Positions 15,434 to 23,372 of a stretch of DNA of 30,471 nucleotides are shown here, piece by piece. Both the position numbers and the translations under genes were made by a program. Numbering within the stretch: position 1 is the stretch's first letter; each line of letters begins with the position of its first letter. The stretch spans positions 1-30,471 of the forward strand of contig JBHIYN010000029.1 in the NCBI GenBank assembly GCA_041984235.1. Direction: 5' to 3'. This DNA is from JBHIYN01 sp041984235. GTDB taxonomy: Bacteria; Pseudomonadota; Gammaproteobacteria; Ga0077536. A model generated the notes under the pieces. That model had not been told where the DNA came from. It worked only from the letters and a program-made list of their open reading frames with translations, and ran no database searches.

Positions 15434-16312
15434 TCAGCGGCCGAGGAGGAAATCCAGGTGCAGACGATTGAACGTCTCGGGGTCTTCCCACTGCGGCCAG
15501 TGTCCGCAGCCCTCCATGAGCGCGTAGCGTGCGCGGGGGATGAGATCCGCGATACGCCGGCCCACGCTCTCGTCCGCGGTCGGGTCCTTGGACGTCCACA
15601 GCACGAGGGTTTCGTGCGAGATCGCCCGCCACTCGTCGTCGGTCAGGTTGTTTCGTTGGCGGATCTCGGGTTCCTGTAGCACCAGAATGTGATCCAGTGC
15701 TTCGAGAAATCCCGGTTGCCGGTAAATAGCCTGGCGGCATGCGATGAGGTCGTCGGTCACCACTGCCGGGTCGGCCATCAGCCATTCGAGGCGCGCCTTG
15801 ACGGTTTCCCATACCGGGTTCTCGACTGCCGCGCGGGTCTTTTCCTTGATCGTCTGCATCACGGCCGGGATCATCGTCGCTCCGCCGGTCGTGTTCAGAA
15901 CGAGGCGATCCACGCGTTCCGGATGGGCGAGGGCAAATCGCGCCGCGACCCAACCGCCGAGCGATTCGCCGGAGACATGCGGGCGCTCGAAGCCGAGCGC
16001 ATCGAGCACGTCGCGCAGATGCTCGACATAGACGGCGATTTCATAGTCGCGATCGGGTTTGTCGGTCCAGCCGTGCCCGATCATGTCGATCGCCCAGACG
16101 TCGAAATGGCCTGCGTGCTGCAGGAGATTGCGCGTGTAGCAGTCCGCGTGCCCGCCGGTGCCATGTAGTAATACGAGGCCCGGCCGTCCACGTTCGCCGG
16201 CATGGAGGTAGCGCGTGCGCACGCCGGCTGCGTCCAGGTAACCCTGTTCGAACGCGCCTGCGCGCAGATCGCCCCAGAAGCTCGGATAGGCGGAATGGTC
16301 GGAAGAATTCAT
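15434..16312 (-). CDS. Alpha/beta hydrolase, meta-cleavage product hydrolase type (MhpC/HsaD-like)
   Basis: This 292-residue alpha/beta-hydrolase would split the C-C bond of the 2-hydroxy-6-oxo-dienoate made by the adjacent extradiol dioxygenase. The oxyanion segment LLHGTGGHADCYTRN is near 48-62, the nucleophile elbow GESLGGW has Ser117, and the acid and base are Asp243 (LWTSKDPT) and His271 (EGCGHWPQWE). WPQWE after the His is characteristic of the C-C hydrolase group. It overlaps the HpaB-type gene by 4 bases (ATGA) and sits 6 bases before the dioxygenase gene, so the three are surely co-translated. The N-terminal 22 residues are variable. Confidence 0.93.
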   Translation of the reverse strand: MNSSDHSAYPSFWGDLRAGAFEQGYLDAAGVRTRYLHAGERGRPGLVLLHGTGGHADCYTRNLLQHAGHFDVWAIDMIGHGWTDKPDRDYEIAVYVEHLRDVLDALGFERPHVSGESLGGWVAARFALAHPERVDRLVLNTTGGATMIPAVMQTIKEKTRAAVENPVWETVKARLEWLMADPAVVTDDLIACRQAIYRQPGFLEALDHILVLQEPEIRQRNNLTDDEWRAISHETLVLWTSKDPTADESVGRRIADLIPRARYALMEGCGHWPQWEDPETFNRLHLDFLLGR

Positions 16313-17760
16313 AGGGATGCCATGTAGGAATCGAGGTGATCGAGGCAGGCTTGCCGGCGCGGGTACTCGCGATGAATGCCTGCCACGAGCGGACTACGTT
16401 CGCCGGCATAGTTCATCTCGTAGAGCTCGTGCCGCGCTGCGAACTCGCTGCCGCAAACATCCCAGGCCAGCTTGAGCAGCTGCGCCTTGTCCGTGCCCGA
16501 AATATGCGCACCGCGCAGGGAGCGTTCCAGGTCTGCGCCGAGCGGCGAATCGAAATCGCGCATGGAAACCGGCAGCTGGACGAGGCCGCCGCCGCCCAGC
16601 CGGCGCACCATCGCGACCAGTTCGGGATAGTACACCGGCCCGAGCGCGCGCCCGGCCTGCAATGCGGGCAGGTAGGGATACAAGATGCCGTTGTCGTCGT
16701 CGATCCGGGCCTGGAGCTCGGCCGAGCGCGTCGTCGAGCGAATGACCTCGACGCGTACCGCGGCCTCACCGAGCATTTCCATCACGTCCGGTCGCGTCTC
16801 GATACCCTGGGCCTCGGCCATGCGCAGGAGCAGCGCGTAGACGAAGCCCAGCTTGACCTCGAGGCGCGCGTTGGTTTGGTGGGCGGTGAGTTCGCGCATG
16901 CGCGTGTCGCGATACATGCAATTGAGTAATTCGATGTTCTCGTGCAGGAACACGCGATGCCACGGTACCAGCACGTTCTCGAACACCAGTGTCGTGTCCA
17001 TCTCGTCGAAACGCGAGGCGAGCGGATAGTCGCGCCGGTCGCCGAGGTGGGCAAACGACGGTCTGCACAGTGTGCGCAACCCCGGGGTGTTCATCGGGAT
17101 CGCGAATACGTTCGCATACGCTTCCTCGCCGGGGCGGAACGTCGGCGGGAATGGCCACACGAACAACTCGTCGGCGAACGGCGCCGCCGTGGCGATGCGC
17201 TTGATGCCGTTCAAAACGAGGCCATCGCTGCTGTGGTCGGTGATGCGCAGGCAGATCCCCGGATCCGTCTGCTCGTGACGTGCCCTGCTCTTGTCGAGCT
17301 GGGGGTCGAGCAGCGCGTGGGTCAGGAACAGGTCGTTCTCGGCGATATGACGGTAATACTCGACGATCGCCTGCGCGCGCTCGTCCGACAGTCGCGCGAA
17401 GAAACTGCGCTTGGCCGCCAGGGCGGTGACCATTGCGTTGAGGAAATCCGGGCTGCGCCCCATCATCCCGCAGGTCGCCTCGGCGAAACGCACGTACGTC
17501 TCGCGCTTGAGGCGGAGATGCTCCGGGGTGCGCGAGAATTCAAATGCGCGGGCAACGGGTTGATCGAAACCCTCCGCGTCGGCGACCATGACGTCGCGGT
17601 TCGCGGGCGTGTGCTGGAGGTCGTAGAGACCCGCGATCGAATCGATGGCGCCGCGGAACGCAGGAAACTCGGTGACGTCTTCGATCCGCTCGGTGCCGTA
17701 GTAGACCTCGCGGCCGTCCTTCAGACCCTGAACGAACTGGGCCCCGGTGCGCACGCTCAT
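16309..17760 (-). CDS. HpaB-type FADH2-dependent aromatic hydroxylase (two-component monooxygenase, large subunit)
   Basis: This 483-residue protein belongs to the 4-hydroxyphenylacetate 3-monooxygenase (HpaB/PvcC) family. It uses FADH2 from a separate reductase and O2 to hydroxylate a phenol to a catechol. Family features are KDGREVYYGTERIEDVT at the start, MMGRSPDFLNA near 105, the ENDLFLTHALLDPQ segment, and ATAAPFADELFVWPF. The ATG at 17760 was chosen over 17775 because it forms an ATGA overlap with the upstream LLM stop. No HpaC-type flavin reductase is visible anywhere in the window. The adjoining hydrolase and extradiol genes suggest the hydroxylated product goes straight to meta-cleavage. 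The substrate is not established. Confidence 0.93.
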   Translation of the reverse strand: MSVRTGAQFVQGLKDGREVYYGTERIEDVTEFPAFRGAIDSIAGLYDLQHTPANRDVMVADAEGFDQPVARAFEFSRTPEHLRLKRETYVRFAEATCGMMGRSPDFLNAMVTALAAKRSFFARLSDERAQAIVEYYRHIAENDLFLTHALLDPQLDKSRARHEQTDPGICLRITDHSSDGLVLNGIKRIATAAPFADELFVWPFPPTFRPGEEAYANVFAIPMNTPGLRTLCRPSFAHLGDRRDYPLASRFDEMDTTLVFENVLVPWHRVFLHENIELLNCMYRDTRMRELTAHQTNARLEVKLGFVYALLLRMAEAQGIETRPDVMEMLGEAAVRVEVIRSTTRSAELQARIDDDNGILYPYLPALQAGRALGPVYYPELVAMVRRLGGGGLVQLPVSMRDFDSPLGADLERSLRGAHISGTDKAQLLKLAWDVCGSEFAARHELYEMNYAGERSPLVAGIHREYPRRQACLDHLDSYMASL

Positions 17761-19043
17761 CGCGACGCACCGCACTGGGCACGCCAGTCCGGTCCGCTGA
17801 ATTCTTCGCGCAATGTCGGCTGGAACTGCGTCAGCTCCACGCCTACCTTGGGCAGCACCTTTTCGACCAGCAGCTCGTTACTGCGAAGCAGCCCGTCGAT
17901 GGGTGCCGGGCCGACCGCAATCCACGGCACGATCAGGTCCGTCTTCAATGTCTCGAGCATGCTTTCGATCTTGCGCGCCACAGTGTCCACGGTGCCGACC
18001 AGTCCATAACCGCGTTCACGCACGCACTCGGGCGTATTCGGAATGGCGCCAGTCTCGCCGGGATAACGCAACGCCTCGTTGAAGCCGAACCAGTCGTGCC
18101 AGCGGGTCCAGATGTAGCCCATGCCGCGCTCCTGGATGGCGATGGCCTCCGCTTCCGTGTCCGCCACCACGATGTCGCGAAAATGTCCGACGTTCTGGCC
18201 CCAATCCACGTCGCGCCCCGCGTCACGGCAGGCATTATGGAAAAGATCGATGCTGGCTTTCGCATGTTCCTCGATGGGCGTGAAGATGACGGGTTTGACC
18301 CCCTGGCGCGCCGACCACGCGATTGTTTCCGCGCTCATCGTGAAGGGGATGAACGTTTCGATGTGGTCGGGATCCTGCAGCGTCGTCGGCGCGATACCGA
18401 CCTTCTGGAGCGTGCCGTCCTCCGAGATCATGCCGGGCGCCATCGTGCGGGTGGCCGGATGATCCCAGCCTACGTTGGCGGGAGGAATCTGCCAGTGCTC
18501 GCTGTGATGCTCGAACAGCCGTTGCGTCCACGCCTTGCGCACGATCTCGTAGTGGTCGTTGAACAGCTCGCGATTGATCCGGTCGTGCTCTTCGAATTCC
18601 GGATCCGTCGCTGCCGTCGGGTAGGCGTTCATTTTCTGGCCGATCGTCGCGACGTGGCGTGCCTGGTAGCCGCGTGCGAAACCAGCCGCCATGCGGCCGC
18701 CGGAGAAGTGGTCAAGCATGGCCAGATCCTCGGCCACCAGCAGCGGGTTGCGCGACGGCAGCACGATGCCCATCTGCGCCACGCGCAAGCGCGTCGTCAG
18801 CATCGCGGCCCAGGCACCGAGCATCATCGGGTTATTGGAGACCTCGAGCCCCTCGAGATGAAAATGGTGCTCGGAGAAGGCGACGAAATCGAACCCCAGG
18901 TCTTCCATCTGGCGGATCAGTCGTCCGCAGTCGCTGAGCGCGCGCTGGTAGAACACGGGGTTCTGTCCTGCGTAGCCACGCTCGAAATCTGCGCTTTCGG
19001 CGCTCACGCTGGGAAGCAGCAGGGCACCCATGCGAAAACCCAT
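17757..19043 (-). CDS. Large luciferase-like (LLM class) flavin-dependent monooxygenase
   Basis: This 428-residue LLM protein has the extended layout of FMNH2-dependent monooxygenases of the alkanal or limonene type. Seen are MEDLGFDFVAFSEHHFH near 46-62 (the EHH is typical), LRVAQMGIVLPSRNPLLVAEDLAMLD near 100, GRMAAGFARGYQ near 117, and a C-terminal VGTVDTVARKIESML. It would add one oxygen to a ketone, aldehyde or alkene, or desulfurise; the reaction is unclear. It is the first gene of the minus-strand operon, divergent from GntR, and ends in an ATGA overlap with the HpaB-type gene. Because HpaB-type enzymes also need reduced flavin, both may share one reductase encoded elsewhere (inference). 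Confidence 0.92.
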   Translation of the reverse strand: MGFRMGALLLPSVSAESADFERGYAGQNPVFYQRALSDCGRLIRQMEDLGFDFVAFSEHHFHLEGLEVSNNPMMLGAWAAMLTTRLRVAQMGIVLPSRNPLLVAEDLAMLDHFSGGRMAAGFARGYQARHVATIGQKMNAYPTAATDPEFEEHDRINRELFNDHYEIVRKAWTQRLFEHHSEHWQIPPANVGWDHPATRTMAPGMISEDGTLQKVGIAPTTLQDPDHIETFIPFTMSAETIAWSARQGVKPVIFTPIEEHAKASIDLFHNACRDAGRDVDWGQNVGHFRDIVVADTEAEAIAIQERGMGYIWTRWHDWFGFNEALRYPGETGAIPNTPECVRERGYGLVGTVDTVARKIESMLETLKTDLIVPWIAVGPAPIDGLLRSNELLVEKVLPKVGVELTQFQPTLREEFSGPDWRAQCGASR

Positions 19044-19140
19044 CAGCCTAGTCGCAGTCGCCGCGGCGACCGCCCTCCCTACCTTGTCCGTTCATGAGCG
19101 CGACGATTCTCCTCTGCGTTCTCCGTGGGGCCGGGTGCCG

Positions 19141-19155
19141 GCATGTCAGACATGC
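19141..19155. promoter_or_regulatory. Candidate operator: perfect inverted repeat GCATGTC-A-GACATGC
   Basis: The seven-base arms are exactly complementary around a single base, with no T tract. The site ends two bases before the candidate -35 box of the GntR gene and lies downstream of the -10 box of the minus-strand promoter, a good place for a repressor acting on both. It is likely a binding site for the adjacent GntR protein (inference). Confidence 0.5.
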
Positions 19156-19156
19156 G

Positions 19157-19185
19157 TTGCTGTCTTCACAGGATGCTAATATATT
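19157..19185 (+). promoter_or_regulatory. Candidate sigma-70 promoter for the GntR gene
   Basis: TTGCTG (19157-19162) and TATATT (19180-19185) are separated by exactly 17 bases. Transcription would start near 19192, about 54 bases before the GTG start at 19246. The -10 box lies within the palindrome CTAATATATTAG (19176-19187), so a regulator bound there would block initiation. Confidence 0.5.
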
Positions 19186-19187
19186 AG
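19176..19187. promoter_or_regulatory. AT-rich 12-base palindrome CTAATATATTAG overlapping both -10 boxes
   Basis: The sequence is perfectly self-complementary and carries TATATT on both strands. It therefore supplies the -10 box of the plus-strand promoter and of the minus-strand promoter. It may also be a regulator-binding site, since GntR-family operators are often AT-rich palindromes (family knowledge). Confidence 0.45.
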
Positions 19188-19207
19188 TACACTCCTAAAC
19201 AAATCAA
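19178..19207 (-). promoter_or_regulatory. Candidate sigma-70 promoter for the LLM/HpaB/meta-cleavage operon
   Basis: On the minus strand, TTGATT (19207-19202) and TATATT (19183-19178) are separated by 18 bases. Transcription would start near 19171, leaving a leader of roughly 130 bases to the ATG at 19043. The palindrome at 19141-19155 would lie in that early transcribed region. Confidence 0.45.
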
Positions 19208-19245
19208 GCGCACCAGCACAGTGGCGCCCTGGATTTGATGAAATC

Positions 19246-19995
19246 GTGAAAGGCAGAGCAACGCCATATTTCCGCGCGCCGTCGCCGTTGCCGGCGCATG
19301 GTCGTGGCGGCCGCTCCGAAGAGGCCTATCAGCTCATCAAGGGGGCGCTGCTCGAAGGTGGCCTGGAGCCGGGCGACAAGCTGTCCGTGGTCTTGTTCGC
19401 CAAACAACTCGGCTGCAGCAGAGTACCGGTAATGGAGGCCCTGAAGCGGCTAGAGAACGACGGCTTCGTCAGTATCGTCCCGCAGGTCGGTTGCAGCGTC
19501 GCGGTGCCCCGGATCAATGACATTCGGGATTTCTTCCTGATGTTCGCGCGGGTTGAGTCACTCGTCGCGGCGTTCGCGGCGGAACGTCGAACCACGGACG
19601 ACCTGGACGAGTTCCGGCGGCTGTGTGACTACATCGACGACTGTTCTGCCGCAGCAGGCGGGCCCGACGACCGCGATCCGGAATACCGGCGGTTGAACAT
19701 CCTGTTTCATACGCAGATCCACCGCATGGCCCGCTCACCCGGTACGTCGAGGATTGCGGCCGCATTGTGGGACCGTAGCGATTTCTACATCAAGATCGCC
19801 TTCGGATCGCTCTATTTTTCCGAGCGCGTCCGGCGCTCGCATCGGCGCATCCGGCGTGCGATCGGCGATGGCGATGCCGCCGGCGCGTGCAAGTACGTTG
19901 CCGATCAGCTCGAAACGGTCGGCGCGGGTATCGTAAGGCGGCTGCACCGACGCGCCGTGGACGTGGCCGGCGGGAGTATGGCCGAGCAGGAATAA
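19246..19995 (+). CDS. GntR family transcriptional regulator (FadR/FCD type)
   Basis: This 249-residue regulator has a winged helix-turn-helix at about residues 25-88. EEAYQLIKGALLEGGLEPGDKL, then CSRVPVMEALKRLENDGFV, is the standard GntR pattern. An all-helical FCD ligand-binding domain follows at about 95-225, with conserved NILFHTQIHRMA and SHRRIRRAI segments that hold the usual metal-site His residues. FCD proteins typically respond to organic acids. The start is a GTG with a weak ribosome site; no in-frame ATG precedes the domain. It is divergent from the LLM/HpaB operon and heads the plus-strand operon with an LLM, CoA transferase, aldolase, MFS transporter and cyclase, so it probably controls both. 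Confidence 0.92.
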   Translation: MKGRATPYFRAPSPLPAHGRGGRSEEAYQLIKGALLEGGLEPGDKLSVVLFAKQLGCSRVPVMEALKRLENDGFVSIVPQVGCSVAVPRINDIRDFFLMFARVESLVAAFAAERRTTDDLDEFRRLCDYIDDCSAAAGGPDDRDPEYRRLNILFHTQIHRMARSPGTSRIAAALWDRSDFYIKIAFGSLYFSERVRRSHRRIRRAIGDGDAAGACKYVADQLETVGAGIVRRLHRRAVDVAGGSMAEQE

Positions 19996-20038
19996 CATGA
20001 GGGGCCGTGCCAACAGGCGCGCTGCAGGGGAGAAGGAC

Positions 20039-21085
20039 ATGGATTTCGGGATCGCGCTCATTGCCGACGCGCAGGCATGGCGCCTGGCGCGACGCGCGGA
20101 GCAACTCGGCTTCACGCACGCCTGGTTCTACGATTCGCAGCTGCTTTGTACCGACGTCTTCGTTGCGATGACGGCGGCAGCGATGAACACGAGCACCATC
20201 AGGCTCGGAGCCGGCGTGCTGGTGCCGTCCAACCGGCTTGCACCGGTCGCCGCCAATGCGCTCGCCTCGTTGAACGCGCTGGCACCGGGACGGGTCATCG
20301 CGGGACTGGGCACCGGGTACACGGCGCGGCGTACGCTCGGTCTGCGCGCGCAGAAGCTCGCGGAGATCCGCGAGTACGTCCGGGTGATGCAAGGCTTGTG
20401 GAACGGCGACACCGTAGCCGCCGTGCTCGAAGGCAGCGAACGCAGCTTTCGCTTCATGCATCCGAACGATCGCTTCGTCAATACCGCTGATCCGATCCCC
20501 GTGCATATCTCGGCTTTCGGGCCGCGCGCACGGCAGATGACGGCCGAGGTTGCCGATGGCTTCATCAATGCCTGGATGAGCCCGGCCGCGCTCGAGGACA
20601 TCGGGATCGTGCGCGACGCGGCACGGCAGGCGGGGCGCGATCCGGCCTCGATGTATGCTACCTGCCTCAATCTGGGCTGCGTACTGGAGCCGGGCGAGCC
20701 GTACGATTCCCCGCGGGCGAAGGCACAGGCGGGCCCGATGGTCGCTATCGGCCTGCACTGGCTGGTGGAGGACAACGATCCCTCGCGCGTGCCGCCGGCG
20801 CTCACGGACACGATTCGCGAATACCGCACGCTCTACGAGTCCTACCAGCCGGCGCAGGAGCGGCACCTGCGCCTGCACGAAGGCCACCTGCTTTACCTGC
20901 GGCCCGACGAAGACCACTTCGTCACCGCCGACATGATCCGCGAGCAGACCCTGACCGGTACGCCGGAGGTCATCCGGGATCGCGTTGCGCAACTGGATGC
21001 AGCGGGTTACGACCAGGTTGCGGTGCAAATCATACCGGGCCACGAGAACGCGATCGACGACTGGGCCCGCGTGCTGCTGCACTGA
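20039..21085 (+). CDS. Luciferase-like (LLM class) oxidoreductase, Mer-like
   Basis: This 348-residue LLM protein resembles those annotated as methylenetetrahydromethanopterin-reductase-like. The N-terminus MDFGIALIADAQAWRLARRA is followed by IRLGAGVLVPSNRLAPVAANALASLN near 57-82 and GRVIAGLGTGYTARRTLG near 86-103. PVHISAFGPRARQMTAEVADGF lies in the second half. The cofactor could be FMN or F420. The frame opens earlier at 19997, but the ATG at 20039 has GGGGAGAAGG three bases upstream and starts the domain. It lies 43 bases after the GntR stop and 59 before the CoA-transferase gene. Its substrate is unknown; it is the third, distinct LLM protein in this region. Confidence 0.92.
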   Translation: MDFGIALIADAQAWRLARRAEQLGFTHAWFYDSQLLCTDVFVAMTAAAMNTSTIRLGAGVLVPSNRLAPVAANALASLNALAPGRVIAGLGTGYTARRTLGLRAQKLAEIREYVRVMQGLWNGDTVAAVLEGSERSFRFMHPNDRFVNTADPIPVHISAFGPRARQMTAEVADGFINAWMSPAALEDIGIVRDAARQAGRDPASMYATCLNLGCVLEPGEPYDSPRAKAQAGPMVAIGLHWLVEDNDPSRVPPALTDTIREYRTLYESYQPAQERHLRLHEGHLLYLRPDEDHFVTADMIREQTLTGTPEVIRDRVAQLDAAGYDQVAVQIIPGHENAIDDWARVLLH

Positions 21086-21144
21086 TTGGGAACGTTGGGA
21101 AGAGAAACCGCTCGATGGGACATTCTGAGGAGGCAAGTCGGACG

Positions 21145-22365
21145 ATGAACGGGACGAACGAGCATTTACTGTCCGGCGTGAGGATCCTGGATCTGACGCG
21201 CGCGCTCGCGGGACCTACCTGCACGCGCATGTTCGCCGAACTCGGCGCGGACGTGATCAAGGTGGAACCGGCGCCCGACGGCGACATGGTGCGCGGCATC
21301 TCGAAGCTGCGCAACGAACGCAGCCTCTACGTCATTCAGCAAAGCCTGAACAAGCGCAGTGTCTGCGTGAATCTGCGCGACCCGCGAGGGCTGTCGCTCG
21401 TGCGCGAACTGGTGCCGCACTGCGACGCCGTCGTCGAGAACTTCAAGCCCGGCGTGATGGCGGACATGGGCCTGGATTTCGATGCCTTGCGCACTCTGCG
21501 CGAGGACATCATCCTGTGCTCGATTTCGGCGCTGGGGCAGAGCGGGCCGCTGGCGGCGAAGCCGGGTTACGACTACATTGCCCAGGCCTATTCGGGCATC
21601 ACGTCGATGATCGGAGACGCCGACGAGGCGCCCTACATCCCGCTCGCGGGTATCGGCGACGTGTCCACCGGCGTGCACGCGGCCTTTGCCATTGCCGCCG
21701 CACTGGTACATCGCGCCCGCACCGGCCGCGGCCAGCACCTGGACGTCGCGCTGCTCGACTGCTACTACCATTGCCACGAGGTCAACGTTCATCAACATAC
21801 CGGCAGCGGCGGAGAAATCGACCCGATGCGTGCCGGGCGGCACGTGTCGTACATCTGTCCCGCCGGCGTATTTCGCGTGCCGGGTGGCGATGTCGTCATC
21901 ATGGGATTCATGCACCACTGGCCGGACCTGTGCGCGGCCATGGGGCGGCAGGATCTGGTCAACCACCCCGATTACGCGACCGACGCCGACCGCCTGGCTC
22001 GGCGCTCGGAGGTCGTGAGCCTGGTCGAAGGCTGGCTGGCCGGCTTCCCCGACCGTGATTCCGCCGTGTCGACACTCGAAGCCCACGGCGTGCCCTGCGC
22101 GCCGGTGCTCAGCGTCGCGGAGACGGTGAAGCATCCTCACCTTCGGGAACGGGGTACGGTGCGCACGGTGAACGACCGCATCGCCGGCTCGTTCGAGATC
22201 CCCGGCATGCCCATCAGAACATCCGACTATCCGCCACATCCTGGCTACAGTGCCCCGGCGCTTGGCGAGCACAATGCCAGTGTCCTGGGCGAACTGCTCG
22301 ACTATGACGCCGACACCATCGCCTCGTTGCGCGCCGACGGCGTGCTGGTCGAGCGGGACGTATGA
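21145..22365 (+). CDS. CaiB/BaiF family CoA transferase
   Basis: This 406-residue family III CoA transferase moves CoA between carboxylic acids without ATP. The first block, LLSGVRILDLTRALAGPTCTRM, ADVIKVE at 35-41, and NKRSVCVNLRDP near 69-80 are hallmarks. The catalytic Asp is most likely D172 in GIGDVSTGVHA. The C-terminus GEHNASVLGELLDYD is typical. The ATG at 21145 was chosen because GAGGAGG lies upstream, though 11 bases away; an ATG at 21115 is the alternative and adds ten residues. In context it would activate the imported acid or a pathway acid. This matters because no CoA ligase is visible, so it may feed the thiolase-fold/DUF35 pair (inference). Confidence 0.94.
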   Translation: MNGTNEHLLSGVRILDLTRALAGPTCTRMFAELGADVIKVEPAPDGDMVRGISKLRNERSLYVIQQSLNKRSVCVNLRDPRGLSLVRELVPHCDAVVENFKPGVMADMGLDFDALRTLREDIILCSISALGQSGPLAAKPGYDYIAQAYSGITSMIGDADEAPYIPLAGIGDVSTGVHAAFAIAAALVHRARTGRGQHLDVALLDCYYHCHEVNVHQHTGSGGEIDPMRAGRHVSYICPAGVFRVPGGDVVIMGFMHHWPDLCAAMGRQDLVNHPDYATDADRLARRSEVVSLVEGWLAGFPDRDSAVSTLEAHGVPCAPVLSVAETVKHPHLRERGTVRTVNDRIAGSFEIPGMPIRTSDYPPHPGYSAPALGEHNASVLGELLDYDADTIASLRADGVLVERDV

Positions 22366-22504
22366 TGCCTGCGCCGTCGGCGCGGTGCCCGGCTCCCGCG
22401 GTACGGTGCACCCTGAACGGTTGCGCCTGCTGCCCGGGATCGCGGTTTGCGGGACGGGAGCTTGCGGACAGAATCCGATGTCAATCTACGGAGATTTTGA
22501 GAAC

Positions 22505-23293
22505 ATGGTCACACGGACGAATGACCGGCAAGTGAAATCCCCGCAGGACGGCTGCGCGCTCGACGAGCGCGCAGTGCGTGAAGATCTCGCCGCCTGCTAT
22601 CGTCTTGCGCACCACTTCAAGTGGACCGACCTCGTCTACAATCATATATCCGCGCGTGTCCCGGGACGCGAGCATCATTACCTCCTGAACCCGTTTGGTT
22701 TGGCCTACGAGGAGGTAACGGCATCGAACCTGGTCAAGGTTGACCCGTCCGGTGAGCTCGTGGACGGCGGGAGTCATGTCATCAACAAGGCGGCGTTCGT
22801 CATTCATGGTGCGATCCATACCGCCCGGCCCGACGTCGCCTGCATCATTCATACACACACTCTCCATGGCGCGGCAGTGTCCTGCCTCGATGACGGTTTC
22901 CAGCCCCTCACGCAGGGCGGCATGCAGTTCCACGAGCGCATCGCCTACCACGACTACGAAGGTATTGCGGTAGACGAGGACGAATGCGCGCGCCTGGCGG
23001 ACGATCTCGGTTCGCACAACGCCATGATCCTGCGCAACCATGGGCTCATCACCTGCGGTGACAGCATCGGGCGGGCTTTCTCCCGGATGTACTACCTCGA
23101 GCAGGCGTGCGAGGTGCAGCTTCTCGCCATGTCCTCGGGCGGGCGGGTGCGGCTCGCGCCGGCGGACGTGCGCGAGCGCACGGCGCGGCAATGGGAGCGT
23201 ATCGACGAGACGACCGGGACAGTGAGCGAGCTGCCCGAATGGTCGGCGTTGCGGCGCTGGCTCGATCGCAACGATCCCGGGTATCGCGAATGA
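22505..23293 (+). CDS. Class II aldolase/adducin family protein
   Basis: This 262-residue protein has the aldolase II fold of zinc enzymes related to fuculose-1-phosphate aldolase and of decarboxylases and epimerases. The metal ligands are visible as His116 and His118 in IIHTHTLHG and His179 in LRNHGLITCG. The HGAIHTARPDV segment precedes them. The frame opens far upstream; the ATG at 22505 follows CGGAG by 11 bases, and an ATG at 22478 is an alternative. In catabolic clusters such proteins may cleave hydroxy-keto acids or act on hydroxylated ring intermediates; the reaction here is unknown. It lies about 140 bases after the CoA-transferase gene in the GntR-headed operon. Confidence 0.9.
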   Translation: MVTRTNDRQVKSPQDGCALDERAVREDLAACYRLAHHFKWTDLVYNHISARVPGREHHYLLNPFGLAYEEVTASNLVKVDPSGELVDGGSHVINKAAFVIHGAIHTARPDVACIIHTHTLHGAAVSCLDDGFQPLTQGGMQFHERIAYHDYEGIAVDEDECARLADDLGSHNAMILRNHGLITCGDSIGRAFSRMYYLEQACEVQLLAMSSGGRVRLAPADVRERTARQWERIDETTGTVSELPEWSALRRWLDRNDPGYRE

Positions 23294-23372
23294 CCGCGGC
23301 GACCGGGTGTCGGGCGGCCGCAGTACCGCGCTTCGACGGTCACGGGGCATCGCAGGCCTGGTGGATGCCGCG

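Larger units (their letters stand above)
19044..19245. promoter_or_regulatory. Divergent control region between the LLM/HpaB operon and the GntR gene
   Basis: These 202 bases contain two back-to-back sigma-70-like promoters that share an AT-rich core, plus two palindromes. The layout strongly suggests that the GntR product controls both directions and itself. The individual elements are listed separately. Confidence 0.6.

Noticed and set aside
16942..18009. A 355-codon plus-strand open frame
   Set aside because: It is the shadow of the HpaB-type and LLM genes and crosses their junction, which a real conserved gene would be unlikely to do.
19790..21136. A 448-codon minus-strand open frame
   Set aside because: It spans the GntR end and the LLM gene on the opposite strand, both well supported. 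The translation is His/Arg-rich noise.
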